From Scolanthus callimorphus (Eukaryota > Cnidaria > Anthozoa > Actiniaria > Edwardsiidae), in NCBI GenBank assembly GCA_033964015.1, contig CM066916.1, forward strand, positions 15,044,501-15,108,500: 64,000 nt of DNA. Reading direction: 5' to 3'. The translations under genes and the position numbers were made by a program. A model generated the notes under the pieces. It was given only the letters and a program-made list of their open reading frames with translations. It had not been told where the DNA came from and searched no databases. Positions 1-12,700 of the stretch are shown one piece after another (position 1 is the stretch's first letter; each line of letters opens with the position of its first letter).

Positions 1-80
1 TGGTCAGAGCATCGTCCTCGTGACCCGATCACCCGAGTACGATCACCCGAGTACGATCACCCGAGTTCGAGTCCTCGCTC
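1..80. repeat. short tandem repeat at window edge
   Basis: A 14-bp unit (ATCACCCGAGTACG) occurs about three times in a row, the last copy diverging. It lies upstream of the terminal exon at 422 and is probably intronic or intergenic. No coding potential is visible. Confidence 0.5.
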
Positions 81-421
81 TTGCTACTCGACCATTCTTT
101 ATACATAGCCGACTTGGTTTACCTGCCGGCCAGTTGGATGTCTTACATGTGTTGTATATGTGTGATAGGCGAAGAAACTAGCTGTAATGGCTGTGTTTCA
201 GCGGTTACAAACTACTCTAAAATTCGAGTTCAGAAGGAATCACTTGGAAGCAGAAGATGGAATGGCTAGAGTGATTTAGTTATGAGCTTGGCTGCTTCTC
301 TATAGGTTTCGCTTGTTATACTTGCGCGTTCGATATGAATTTTGTCATATAGCCTTTGACCGTCCATAAACTAGCATTACAATTTTCCAGTCTTGTGATG
401 TGGTATCTGTGTTTTCTTCAG

Positions 422-487
422 GTCAACACTTGGCTGACATGGCTGGAGACAGCAGACGAAGAGGGCTCAGAATCCGAACCCGAGTAA
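422..487 (+). CDS. terminal coding exon of an unidentified gene (5' part outside window)
   Basis: A pyrimidine-rich tract ending in TTTTCTTCAG is followed by 21 open codons and a TAA stop. The peptide starts VNTWLTWLE and ends in a Ser/Glu-rich acidic tail (EEGSESEPE), typical of the C-terminus of a soluble eukaryotic protein. The exon would be entered in phase 0. I found no earlier exon in positions 1-421, so the gene must continue to the left. AATAAA signals at 739 and 993 could end the transcript. The short exon does not allow a family assignment. The call rests on the good acceptor, the composition of the peptide and the downstream polyadenylation signals. Confidence 0.45.
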   Translation, partial: VNTWLTWLETADEEGSESEPE

Positions 488-1000
488 TCTCACCGATCGT
501 GACTATAGTCACACAAAAACCTAACAAAACCGTCATCTTTAGTGACGACAACCACCGAGTGTAATGCAGTTCCATCTGCAGCGAGTCGTGCTTGTCACCT
601 CTGGTCTAGCTAATTGCCAACTGTATCAGTACTGGAATTATTGGATTATTCCACCCTCTCACAAGGCAGCAATGCGAATCTAGATTGTGGCCAACCAGTC
701 GTCCAATAAATTGCTTTAATTGCTCAGTATTTAGCTGAAATAAAAAGCATAATGCATAATGCATTGGATCATTGCAGTATAGATCAACAGAATGATGAAC
801 AGGAATTACGACAGATAATCTGAATTGTATTCTCACATCAGCTCTTGATGTAACGCATTTGTTTTCTCATGTTTGTATCCCATCTATTTCATTAGTAGTA
901 CTCTATATATATTTGCTTGGATTGTTTTAAGCACTGTATTTTGTGTTGTACTTTTCATTACTGTGCTCTGTAAACAACTTTCAGTATGTCGTAATAAAGC
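488..1000 (+). other. probable 3' untranslated region
   Basis: Non-coding stretch following the stop at 487. It holds two AATAAA hexamers (739-744 and 993-998), either of which could direct polyadenylation of the gene ending at 487. Confidence 0.35.
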
Positions 1001-2400
1001 GCATCTCGTGTTTGGTGGCAGCTCGTGTCCATTGTGTTATTCTAGTTTTGTCACCGCTCCGATATTTTCTGAGGGAAACGATACAAATTCCAGTCATCCA
1101 CATAGCGTTCTCTAGTGGGCTATGGCGCCTTGCAACGGATAATGCTCTGTTGTCCTTAGCTTCCTCCGTTGTTGAATAAGGCAACGCTGCACTATTTTCC
1201 TAGTGCGACAAAAAAAACACATAAGATTGCTTTGGCAAAGTAATTTAATGATGATCCATGGAAAATATTGATTATTTCAATTATTTTCCCATGTTTTTTT
1301 TTTCATTGCAAAATAACGTCGTATGTCGCTAGTGTGCACCGGGCTTTATGAACACTAAGCGCGTTACGACGCTTATGACGAAGCGTCCCACCAAGACTCA
1401 GATAATCCAAGATGAAATTTACCCCTTCACTGTTCCAAGATACTTTGCGACAGCCACAAAATTTGCCACACTCAGGGGACTTAAGGCATTGGTCCATGCG
1501 GCCACGCCCTTAAAACATTCAATCAGTCCTTAATTTTTGATGAATTAAAGATAGGCTTCTTGTTCTGATATAATGTCGTAGGTCTCGTCATTCTTGATAA
1601 TTTTGTTGATTGTCGTTCCCATGGGAACCATTCTTAAACGTCCTCGGGAGGTATGCAAAAGTTACAAACTCTGGGGATTTAACAATGTGATGTGTTAAGG
1701 TCACCACAGGTATATCTGTTCCAATTCGAGAAAATGTGCATGTCATTTGGAATCCTATTTTAGGACACTGTGAAATTTGATATCCTTTAAAGGAGAACTC
1801 GCACGCTTAGTATTCGTCCACCGTGGACATAAAATAAGTAAAATTATAACCGTGAAAATACATTTACATTTGCCCGTAATAATCAAAATAATCCTCCAGA
1901 TTAATAGAAAAACCTTTCAAGTGTTGGACAAATGCAGTTCTAGGTTGTTTTGACATGTTTTCAAGAGGATGGAATTGGATTGCGATTTGAACTATTTTCT
2001 TGTCAGAGAAGTGGCCGGCAAGCGTGAGAGAGCCCCTTTAATAACTTTGAAATTAGAAATGTTGTGCAAGATATCGAATTGGAGTGATAAATACTACCTG
2101 ATAGCCTACCATTTCCATAGGATGGTTTCAAGAGAGATGTGAATTTTCTGATACTCTCGAAGCTTTGAAGCTTCATTTCTTAAAATTGAGGTCAAAGGTT
2201 ATGAAAATTGCTTAAATGCTAGGTTCAAAGGTCACATTCCATGTTTCTATGGAAACAAAACATAAGATTTATGTATTTCATGACCGTTAACAACCTTAAC
2301 CATGTTTGACAGTGGGAGAATCAAAGCCACTGAAGATAGACCACCCCCTAACGTTTTTGATCCGCCATTTTGAATGCAAATGAGACCCATGCCTTAAGGC
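1001..2400. other. intergenic stretch without recognised gene
   Basis: A/T-rich sequence with stops in all frames every few dozen codons. I see no splice-bounded exon, RNA gene or clear repeat here. Confidence 0.4.
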
Positions 2401-2419
2401 CCCTGAGCAGGTCGACAAC

Positions 2420-3125
2420 CACTTCAGCGCAGGCCAGGTGATACTTCAGGCTTTGTTTTCTTCAGTTGAGCAGCGGCGTAAATAGACTAGACTGGCATTC
2501 TCGAGCTGTACGGCCGTCACCTCGCCGGGATTGGCTCTGGTGGCAACGATATGGGGGCCATAGTTGAGTGGCATTCTCGAATCCAGAGCTCCCCGGCTCA
2601 TCACCTCGCGGGGGAGGCTCTGATGACAGCCACTGAAGCATGCGTGAGATTTAATACAGAGCCGCTGAGAGAAAGACCGTTTCAGCGCATGCTCCATCGC
2701 TCAAAATCAACCAATCAGCGATGGCCCTCAAATGGATGTCCCCAGAGCCTCCCCTGCGAGCAGACGAGCTGGGGAGCTCTGGGTACGAGAATGAGCTGAG
2801 TGGTAATTTTGAGCGTTGGAGCATGCGCTAAAATTCCTTTTTCTCAACGGCTCTATATCAAATATCGCTCATGCATCCGTGAGTTTCACTCTGGATTCGA
2901 GAATGCTCGCAGGGTAGGCTCTGGTGCCAGTTTGAGGGTCTTCGCTGATTTGCTGGAATCGCGCGTACATAAAACCAGATTTATCTCGCTTTAGAAAAAC
3001 GTATCAGGCGGCTAAATTAATCTACGCCTTCGACCTCTACAATTAATTTTAGACCATTTTCGAACCAAGAGCTCCCCGCTCAGCGTCACTTCGCGGTGGA
3101 GGCTCTGGTGACAGCCACTGACAGG
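2420..3125. repeat. cluster of related GAGCTCCCC / CTCGCGGGGGAGGCTCTGG modules
   Basis: A module containing CACCTCGCGGGGGAGGCTC recurs in degenerate form near 2520, 2605, 2750 and 3090, in both orientations, together with a shared neighbour word (CAGCCACTGA). A further copy lies at about 52440-52470. This looks like overlapping remains of one short transposon family rather than genes. Confidence 0.5.
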
Positions 3126-4330
3126 GTGGTGAAGGGGTTCTCCGTGATCCGTGATTCACTCAAAATTTGCTCCGTGATTCGTGAAAAGAGGAAAATTATT
3201 GCCGTGATCCGTGAAATCCCATGCCCTCGTGACCCGTGATTTTACGGATTTCTCTTGCGTGACTCGTGATTACAGGCCTAGAGATTCGTGAAACGTGAAA
3301 GCTGGTCATTAGGGACGGGACCATTTCGAGCAGGTCATTCTCTCCTGGCTGCTTTTTATGGAACCTGACGTCCTTATAAATAGATTGTTTTTTTTGGTCG
3401 GCTCGCGCTGCGCGCTCGCTATCTACAACATTAAAATGTCTTTTGAATATTGAGTAAATTTACTATCAGCAAACAGTAAATAAAGGTTTAGCAACCCGTC
3501 AGGAAGCGCAGTTGTTAAACATCAAGTTCTCATTTACTCCTGGATTTTTCCTGTTCTTTCAACTTAGATGTCCCAAATTTGCAGCGCGCTTCGCGCGCAT
3601 AAAGAGGTTACTTTGGTGTAGCATTTAGAAACTAAAACATCGTACTGGGCTATGTTTAATTCTGGAAATTTCTATTATGTTTCTTCCGTGATTCCATTTC
3701 TTCGGCATGATTTTCGTGTCCCAGATAAGAATTTCATTAACCGCGTAGTTCGATCTTCAAAATCGCAGTGCGCTTCGCGCGCATCTAGAGACATGGAAGC
3801 AAGACTCGGTACTGATCCCAACATCTTCATAGGCTTTATAGCGAAAATCCTAAATCCGGTGACTAAAAACCTGAACTGATCTGGATGCTATGAGCAAAGC
3901 AATTTCGCGAAATGATAAAATAACAGGAGAGCTTGAAATTGTACTTCATTGAATTGTAATCAATTGTCGTTTTGATGGCGACATAATTTAAGTGATATCC
4001 CAAACCATCAAAAGAAATATCAGGAAAAAAATTGAGCACAGTCACTCGTTCTAGGGAAAAAACATAGAGCAGCAAATATTAACCTTTACTGCGCCATTTC
4101 AGTAAACGCGACTTTGGACACCCCTTACTCCGCTCAGTACGCACCCTCTTGTTTTGGCGTATCTGTTCTGCTTTTCTACTTTTATCACTATTACTTAAAA
4201 CACAACTTGCATAATCGTTTTTAAAATTTTACTTTCGTGATTCGTGAAAAGCGTTTTCATAACTCCGTGATCCGTGAAATAACGAAAAATCGGTCCGTGA
4301 TTCGTGATCGCGGTCAAAATGGAGCTCGGG
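3126..4330. repeat. CCGTGATCCGTGA repeat element, two ends
   Basis: Clusters of the words TCCGTGATCCGTGA and TCCGTGATTCGTGAAA occur at 3140-3300 and again at 4225-4315, in the same orientation, around about 900 bp of A/T-rich sequence. The interior carries several GCGCTTCGCGCGCAT words (about 3585 and 3770), which recur at 53710 and 53875. It is probably a composite non-autonomous element. Confidence 0.45.
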
Positions 4331-4530
4331 ATTCCAGGGTGGGTGGTCAACGTAGAGCTTGGAATTACAGGGTGGGCACCCTTAAAATACGAATTTCAAG
4401 GGTGGGTAAGCGCAATTTCCAGGTGGTCATGAAAAAATTACTGGAATTCCAGGGTGGGTGGTTAAAAAAAAGAAAATCCAGGTTGGGTAGCTGTGGCTGG
4501 GGTCCTCACCAGGGGGGGGGGGGGGGGTGC
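4331..4530. repeat. GGAATTCCAGGGTGGGTGG word array
   Basis: At least five degenerate copies of a roughly 30-bp unit built on AATTCCAGGGTGGGT, followed by a long G run. The same array in reverse complement lies at 29500-29700, so this is one dispersed repeat family. Confidence 0.6.
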
Positions 4531-4559
4531 GATTTTTTTTTGCGACTGCCCAATGTTTG

Positions 4560-6187
4560 TTACTTCTTCTCTTGGAACAAGCGATTAAATATTCATCATC
4601 ATCATGTTTTCCCTGTTGGCCAAAGCGTCCTCGAACCAGATGATCGAACTTCGTTTTGTTCATTATCAATTTCCTGGCTTTCATTGGATCTATCTGGAGG
4701 AGATCCACACCCCGTTTCCATGATCTATTAGTGGACCTTTTATCAAATAGGATTTGTTTCTGGAGGGCGTCATTCTTCATGCGACAGACGTGGGCTATGT
4801 ATTTCAGATGTTGAACATGGCAGAAATCCTGGATTGAGTTCGATTTCGTTATTCCGCGCAGTCGGTAGTCAGATGCCCGGAATGCTCAATCCAGGTGTCC
4901 TTCTACCAACGTAGCTGGGTCCACTCCCTTTTTGCGCTTATCACGGGGAGGAACATTTTTCCTTGCATGGCCTCCTGACACCATCTTCCGTAGAAATCCA
5001 TTCCACACACTCTCAACCTTCTTTAAAGGGGCTGTTTCACGGTTATTTGAATAAATTTATAAACACAGTTCTAAAATTTGTATGTAATCATCCCCAAATC
5101 ACTTACGTCACTTGGCATTAGCCTAATAAACAATGTAGGTAAGGTTTAGTGGCAAGACTCCCGATTTACAAGCAAATTTAATTTACATTGAAACATTGAA
5201 AACTTGTCATCCTGACAAGATTTCAAAAACCCAGTGTTGCAATCCATTTCCATCCGCTCGGTAATAGGTCCACGAAGCCTACAATCATGATCGATTTGTA
5301 GCTAAAAGGCTATTTAACAAACCTAGACTAGTATTTTGGGTGTCCATAAGTTTTTACTATGTTTTTTTTCATCGCCAAAAATGTGCTAAAATCGTGACAC
5401 TGCTTTTAAGGCAGAGAGGTAGCACGCCTGAATGCCACACAATAAACGGAATCTGACACAGAAGTGAGAATCTTCATGCGAGTAGATAGAAAAATGTATT
5501 TGTCCATCAAATAGTTCTTCAGTTCATCCCACTTTTTAAAAGCGAAGGCGATATTGGCAAGCAATACTGCTGACTTTGTCACAGGTATTGGAATGTGCGG
5601 ACATTCTTGATACCCCATTTATTGATACTAGGGTCTTCTGATCTTTAATGGCCTCATGAACGTTAAAAGCCATCGTCTCGGCCATGCTATATGGCATCTG
5701 GAGTCCAAATCGCGTAAAGGTATTGTCATAGATAGTTAGGACCTTGTTCAACTCTTCCACACTTTTTGTGAAGACTACTACTACTACATCATCAGCATAG
5801 AGTAGCTCTGTAACATGTTTCCAGCCATGTGTTGGTGCCCGTCTCCAGTACTCTCGAGAACTCTACACGAGTTCCTGTATGAGGGCATTTTTCCAGAATT
5901 TGGTACTTCGCGCAGCGCATTACAAAATCCATATAGATATTAAATATTGGTGGACTCTCAAGGGCGCCTTGACGGCAGCCCACATATGCGTTGAAGTAAT
6001 TGTGGGCTCCCTTAATGCAAGCCTTAGTGCCAGTATACAGTGTCCTCAATATAGAGACCAGTTTGGGGCATCGTAGACGGATGTCTAGTACACGGAATAG
6101 CGCTTCACGGGGCACCCAGTCGTATTGCCGCCTTGAGATCGATAAAGCAAATGAACAGCGGGACTTTTCTTCACGGGACGAATGCAA
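4560..6187 (-). pseudogene. non-LTR retrotransposon reverse transcriptase remnant (LINE)
   Basis: Read on the minus strand, pieces of one reverse transcriptase follow each other in the right order but in shifting frames. They are: a palm segment with VGCRQGALESP (near 5975-6015); the catalytic YADD box at 5788-5799 followed by a run of valines; a thumb-like segment (5406-5760); a piece resembling WNGFLRKMVSGG (near 4990-5020); and a C-terminal piece with HVCRMKNDALQKQ (near 4740-4800). Order and motifs are those of LINE elements of the CR1/L2/Rex type. At least four frame changes, internal stops and unrelated sequence between about 5040 and 5400 show it is dead. No endonuclease domain is seen, consistent with 5' truncation. 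Confidence 0.75.
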
Positions 6188-6472
6188 TGAGATGTGCCAT
6201 CAGGTGGTTGCCGTCATTTACGTGTGAAGGTAATACAATCGAAATTAATTAAACAACCGGCAACCCATTGATGAGACACGGCTTAATGCATTCGGCGCGT
6301 GGATATTTAATCGCTCATCAGAACAGCTCTCAATAACTGCGAAATTATCACTCATTGTTTGTCATAAGGTATATCTCGGTAGTAAAGTCATGTCGATTCA
6401 TGCACTTAAAGTTCCAAAATCAGTTGAGCGCGGAAGGTCTATAGTTTGGTCTATAGGTTTTACAGCTGTTTG

Positions 6473-6877
6473 GAGTATTCTGCGAACTCTCGCGTTCGAC
6501 TTCCAATGGCCGGCGATCTGGGGCCGGTTCCTGAAAGGTTGGATAAAGTTATCCATGGATAAACGTTATCTGTTGTATAGGATTTGTTCAGGATTAATCC
6601 GTTGGATAAGCATTATCTACAGATAATTCTTAACTGACCTTCTAGGAACCGGCCCCTGGCTTCCGTCAATCAAACTCTCGTGTCTAATTTGAGTCTTAGC
6701 CGACCGTAAGTTAGGCCATTTGTTTAGAAAAACATAGTAAAAGATGCTGTGTGTTGGGCATTTCACTAGGATGGTGAATAACTTAATTCTATGTGATCCA
6801 AAGAGTTTCAAAGTTTGACGGAAGCCAGAAAGCAGTTTGACGGCTGGAAATCGATCTCGAGAGTTCGCAGAATACTC
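6473..6877. mobile_element. inverted-repeat element with a second element nested inside
   Basis: The outer ends are GAGTATTCTGCGAACTCTCG and its inverted copy ending at 6877. Inside lies a second element (6520-6656) with perfect ends GGGGCCGGTTCCT / AGGAACCGGCCCC. A diverged relative of the outer element lies at 55708-55940 (shared GGCTTCCGTCAATCAAAC and GAGTTCGCAGAAT). Confidence 0.7.
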
Positions 6878-7523
6878 AGAACAGGTGTAACGTTTCGTTT
6901 CGATAGTTTTAAGTTTGAAATGACACGTTGTCCAGGCGAGTTCATAATGTTATCAAGTAATGCCGCGACAATGTTTCGAAATCAGTAGCTTTTCCTTGAC
7001 AACATCACGAACTCCGTGTTTCTAGATCCTATAACAACAAACGTGAAAACGCAACAAATCTACAGCATTCCACGCTCAACTGAATAGCGAAGGAAGAAAG
7101 AAAAGTTATAATTTGGCAGGGTGAGCCCCAAGAGGGAAGAATGACCAGCATAAGCTAATGTCTAGAAAACACAGGCTTTAGGTAAAATATTATAGCGTTT
7201 ACAAGTTATCCCCCACATTATGTTAAACAATTATGTTCAATACAATAACACACAAGCCTCTAATTTGGAAATCTTTCCATAGGACAATTACAGAAACATA
7301 TAACTCACATAATGTTTCTGATATTTATAAACTATCGCTAAAAAACTGAACACTTTGACAGAAGAGAAGTGTTTTAGGGTCAGCACAGCTACAATTTGCA
7401 AGCTATGGTTAAATTTGTCTAATGCAAATCCTGTTTGGGCATTCGCTTGTTGATTTGTTAGGCAAATAAAGGCCTTGTAATTAGTAATTTCATGTTTATT
7501 AAAACACTCTACAGGAGTTAAGA

Positions 7524-7904
7524 ATGTCTGGACTCGAGCTGAAAAAATATTTAGAAGACGTTTCGAATAAACAATCGAGAACTATATATCTTTACTTAAA
7601 TATTCATCCTCAATACTTTAACAATCAGACTCCATGCTACCGAAAGGGAACTAGCCAACGGGACACTACAATCAACTTGAGAGCAGCACGATAAAAAATT
7701 GATGAGGTTTTTCGTAATCTATCACACTATGCTCAAGTTACAGAGCGATTCTGGAAGCCTCCAAAAAATGATTCCTGCCGCGGCATGACTAAAGTCTTGA
7801 CGGCAAATCCCGAGTTTATGATTTCCGGATGGCAATTACTTCAGGAAGATAATATGGACAAGTTATTACATACCTTTCACGTTTTGCTGATTTCCTTCTT
7901 TTAG
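7524..7904 (+). pseudogene. coding-like frame interrupted by one TAA, possible upstream exon of the 8018 gene
   Basis: An ATG at 7524, just after an acceptor-like CTCTACAG, opens a frame of 56 codons ending at a TAA (7692-7694). The same frame then runs on for another 69 codons to a TAG at 7902. The two halves read as one plausible soluble or luminal protein segment, with balanced composition, isolated cysteines and an N-x-T site. No GT-AG intron would remove just the TAA. Either the gene is broken, or the TAA reflects a sequence error, or part of the run is chance. It lies 110 bp before the membrane-protein exon and on the same strand, so it may be an exon of that gene. Function not recognised. 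Confidence 0.3.
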
Positions 7905-8017
7905 AATTTTAAAACTAATTGAGCAAACACCGACAGGTGGAATATGAAATTGAGCTCTGCTAAGTAATACAAGTTTCATTGAAAAAGGCATATGGGAAAA
8001 GGTTTGGCTGTTATTAG

Positions 8018-8625
8018 TGCTTTGTACTCAAGGATGCAAGCATGACGTTTTTCCCGTCTGCTATTACTTGGAAAGCTCGTTTGAAAGTTGGCCAAGCAGA
8101 CAAAAAGTATGCCGTGAAATTGAAAAGGGATTCGGCTGCTGCAAGAAATACACTTTGGAAATTAACGATGAAACCCTTACGACTGATTTACCAATGTACT
8201 TATTCACACCTTTCTACAAATATAGAGGCGAATTTGGTTGGGAACAAGACAACAACTCGTTTCTTTTAGTACGTGACTCTTTGCTCTTCGCCTTATGTTC
8301 AAGAAAACACAGACTTTTTATCAATAAATTCGACGTCGAAACGGGGATCGAGTTTAGCGAGTTTTGGAGACAAAGAGGTTGGCAGCATTTCTTTGTGGGC
8401 ATCTGTTTACTGTCCCTGGGTATAGGAATGACAGTTATGTCACAATATCTAGAAGCGCCTGGATCAATAGTAGGACTTTCGGTTATCCTGTTTATTTTTG
8501 GTATTATTACTTTTGGGTTTGGAGTGTTTCTGATCTTGTATAAGCACAGGAAACCTGCGGAAGTATATACAGTGCGGGGATTTGACAACGAAGTTGAAGA
8601 TGAAGAAATGCAGACGACATGCTGA
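8018..8625 (+). CDS. last exon of an unidentified two-pass membrane protein
   Basis: The frame is open for 202 codons to a TGA. There is no ATG at its left end; instead a splice acceptor (GGCTGTTATTAG) ends at 8017, so this is best read as a terminal exon entered in phase 1. The N-terminal two thirds is polar and Cys-rich (about eight Cys). Two hydrophobic segments follow (roughly residues 126-146 and 153-176 of the exon), then KHRKP and an acidic tail ending EDEEMQTTC. The topology suggests an extracellular Cys-containing region, a helical hairpin and a short cytosolic tail. A 32-nt micro-exon at 7905-7936, between a good acceptor and a weak donor, would join in frame with it. I do not recognise the family. 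The gene is convergent with YOD1. Confidence 0.65.
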
Positions 8626-9722
8626 AGCAATCCAGTGACCGACGGGAGTTAAGGATCAACATTATGAAGAAAGTTTCATAGACGCTTTTATATGTAAATG
8701 AATCGTTATTTATAGTAGATTCGAATAACCAAAATAATGTTTTTGTACTACAGCAGTCTGTTGTACACTCAAACAGAGCAGAAAAATTTCAAGAAGCAAT
8801 TTCACGCTTTATGTAGTTGCCCATGGTTTGCTAAATCAACTGCCAACAAACATCTTATGGTCTAAGAGAATCAGCGAGAACTTAAAACCAGATGCGCCTT
8901 GCTTGCTTTGAGCTTTTCATATGGTTCTTCGAAAGTCGCCCGCGTCATTATACCAATTGAAGTCACTCAATAATTCATTATATTTAGAGCTGTTTTTTGA
9001 AATAATTAACACTGTAGAATGATTGTGTTCACCACGCCTAATTAGTACACAATTAAGGCATTTATGGACGAAAGTCTACAAACTAAAGTCAAACATTCTT
9101 ACATGTATTTTCCAAGCCGTTTTCTAGACGCAAGAAACTCCACCCTTCTCTCTCGTATTAACTTCTCTAAAGATGTGGGCAACAGAGGTATTTTGGGCTA
9201 ACACACCATAGAAACGAAGGCTAGACACCAACCTATGGCTTATTGGTTAAACTGAAAGCTTCACTCTGATTGGTCAATTGCAGGACGAAACTGAACACAC
9301 CATCCCAGGGGCGTTTTTCCAGTCTACAAAAGCGCTGTATAAACTCGCGTAATTCGGCTCAACTTTGGTGCAGTCTTTTTATGAAGCTTTCTGGGAGAAT
9401 GATCTTTAAAGATATCAATTATGACAAATACATCTTTCTACAGATTTTTTTATTAAAAACAAGAAAAATTGTTATTGATTTTGGCATTTTCCTATTTTTC
9501 TTGCCCTGCTTGTCGTCCTCCGCTTGAATATTGCAAGATTTGTTTTTCACTCAACATTTCCGTTCAGAATTCGGAAAATGATATGTTTGACATATAATCT
9601 ATTGGTTGTAATAAATAAGATAAAAAATAACACTCTTTTGCAATCTATTTTCTCTCGACAATAATTCTATCCAATGGCTGCAACAGCATATAAATATACT
9701 AAACACATCTAGTTGGCAAGAG
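8626..9722. other. convergent intergenic space
   Basis: Space between the + strand membrane-protein gene and the - strand YOD1 gene. TTTATT at 9449-9454 (AATAAA on the minus strand) is a plausible polyadenylation signal for YOD1. Nothing else is recognised. Confidence 0.4.
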
Positions 9723-12700
9723 TTACACCTCACCAAAATTCGTATGCCCCGTACTGATGGCATGTTGCTGCGCCGCGATCTGACCGGTTAGTGGTAGCTG
9801 ACATACTAGACATCGCAAAGTGAAGCTCGAAAGGTTGGTGTATTGGCGGTTCTGTCAACAAAGAAAAAGAAGTTATGCTTAGCCAAGTTGGCACAAAAAC
9901 GCAGATGCTAAGGGAGGAGGTCATCTTCATCGATTTTTTTCCATGGAGTAACTGAATGCTTAAGTTACGTCGTGTTATAAGCGTTTGTGGTTTTCTTACC
10001 GGGTCCCATTTCTTCGAAGTGTACACCAAAGCAATCTCGACAGAACTTCGCAAGCAAAAATCATACAAAATCCCTTCTCATTGACGCATTAACGTCTAGA
10101 TATTAATGTCGTTTTGTCAGATCAAAGTAGGAGATGGTAAGGGAGGAGATCATCGCCATCACTACATGTAAGGGAGCCAGGCTTGTCAAAATAAGTGGTG
10201 GGTTCAAGGTAGTCCAACCTCTCCTGATTTTCAAGGTCTTTTTTCTCGTAGCACGTATTAGGGGCACATACGTTTATTGCACATCTACCAAGCTAATGAG
10301 TTTTTGCCATGGCCTGATAAGGTATCTCGAACACGAAAGATCACGTTTAAAGACTTCATGCTCGAGTGCTTCTTAGCAACGTAATAGAATCGAGGTGCAG
10401 TCAAGCTGCATTTTTCAAAATGGGAATAGGCGGTTCCAGAAGTCAGTATACTGGGATAAACTGCTTTGACGATGATAATGACGACGACGATGATGAAGTT
10501 GAGTGGTTATGATGGTGCAGACGGTGAATTTGATGATGACGATGATGAAGTTGAGAGGTTATGACGGTGCAGACGGTGAATTTGATGATGACGATGATGA
10601 AGTTGATGTTGGTGATTGTGATGATGATACAGTTAATGATCTTCTGATAGTTTGTGATGTTTGCATAGTTGATGATGATGGCAATGCTGATGACGATTAT
10701 GAGGTCGGAGATGCCGATGCTGCTGATGATATGGTGGTAGTGACAGTGATGTTGTTGCTGTTGATGATGGAGATGCTGATGCTACTTTTGTAGGATGGTG
10801 ATGGTGAAGATGAATTTGATTATGATGATGGTCAGTTGATAATGATGGTAAAGTTGATGATGTTGGTGATGATAATGTCGGCGAAGTTCTGGTAGTATGA
10901 CAAGGTTGATGGTGATGGTGCTGCTGAAGACGTCGGTGATGGTAAAGATGAAGTTGACGAAGATGATGATGATGGTAAAGTTGATGATGATAAAGTCGGC
11001 GAAGTTCTGATAGTATGGCAAGGTTGATGGTGATGGTGCTGCTGAAGACGTCAATCGATGATGGTAAAGATGAAGTTGATGATGACGATGAAGTTTATGA
11101 TGGTGGCGAAGTTGATAGTGTTGGTGCTGGTGAAACTGGAGATGCTGATGTTGGCGTGGTGATGGCGAGGATGATGAAGGTGAAGGCGTGGTAATTGTGA
11201 TGAGAACTATGATAGTGACAGTCGTACCAAGACGTTACTTTTTTACGTGTCTTGCGGGGATTTCTCTAATTGATCTATGAAAATTGGTTTGGAGGCGTAG
11301 GGACTGGGAATGAGTATTACACGGCGCGCAATGAACTGTGGGACAGGCGCAAACTCTTTGCGCGCCCTGTTAAAAGTATCCCATAACTCTCTGCGCACCC
11401 TGCTAAAACTATCCCACAAATCTTTGCGCGTCCTAAAAAAAACGGAAAGCGTCCGGGTACGAAACTGTGATAATGATGACGTTGGTAATGATGATGGTAC
11501 TGCAGATGGTACTCTACCTTTTTAGCATCCGCTGCAAGCTGTAACGCATCCGTCATCCTTGTATATTCATCACATGAGAACACTGTTTGAAGAGGGACAT
11601 AACTACCGTCATGCACCCCCAGGGGATCATAGTGTATCCCGTCGTAGATAAGGAACACCCGATCACTATAGGAAGCGTCCTCGCCTGCAACAACAGAAAC
11701 GACATTCCGGTAACTTTTACGATTATCGGGGCTGTGTCATGGTTATTTCAAGAAAATGTTATAATATAAGGACAGTGGTCTACGCAAACAACTCAGAATC
11801 CTATATTATACTTCAAATTGGTGTAGGAAAGAAAAATGAACTGAAATTCGCATTATATTAGGTATAATTATGTAAGATTTGATAGCTTTTACTATTAAAT
11901 TTCCAAGTTTGAAAAACGTGACGTGACGTGACACGCTATGACTTCTTCTGTGCATCTATTATGCCCCGTTCACACGGAGCGATCTTAGCTCCGATTTGAG
12001 GTGCGATATTTGCGGCGATCGACGACGTCATATCGCGCAGTGTGAACGGCCGGCGATTTGGCCCTGCGATGTTTGTCCGTTTATTGGCGATCTGAAGAAA
12101 TCGCATCCGCATCGCAGTGGAATTTGAAGTCGCGGCGAGATCGCAAGTGAAATCACCATAAGATCGCAGGCCGTTCACACCGCGCGATATGACATCGCCA
12201 TGGGATCGCCACAGAAATCGCAGCTGAAATCGCGCCGTGTGAACGGGCCTTTAGAGTACAAACCATGGTGGCACGGGAAATCGAGATATTTTTCTTTTGC
12301 AAAAACAAAAATGATTTTTCTCGTAATGAAAAGCCCAAACAGCGCGCGCATTTCAAACTCCGTTTTGCTAGCGTACACTCGCTATGACGTCACTCGTGCG
12401 TGTACTGTTATGACACACAGCCTGCCGACCAATCAGAGTGCGTTTTACTGGTGTTGTAGTGTAATAGTTAGCACTCACCAAAGCGATCGACCCTCTCTGA
12501 TTCTGTATCTACGACTGCAATTTCGATGTTGTAGAACTTTGCCAGAATTGACAGTTCTATTGCACCTGAGTCACAAAAGAAACAATCAGCTAGCAAATGG
12601 ATGATTCCAGCTATAATGAATGCACGTGCTGCATGCCGGTAGTTGTGTTACAATTCACGAACCAAGTGCCTTGTATACGCGCATTGCATTCTGGTAGTTG

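Noticed and set aside
10503..10793. An Asp-rich open frame in the GAT repeat
   Set aside because: It is a by-product of a three-base repeat inside a YOD1 intron; the frame is open on both strands.
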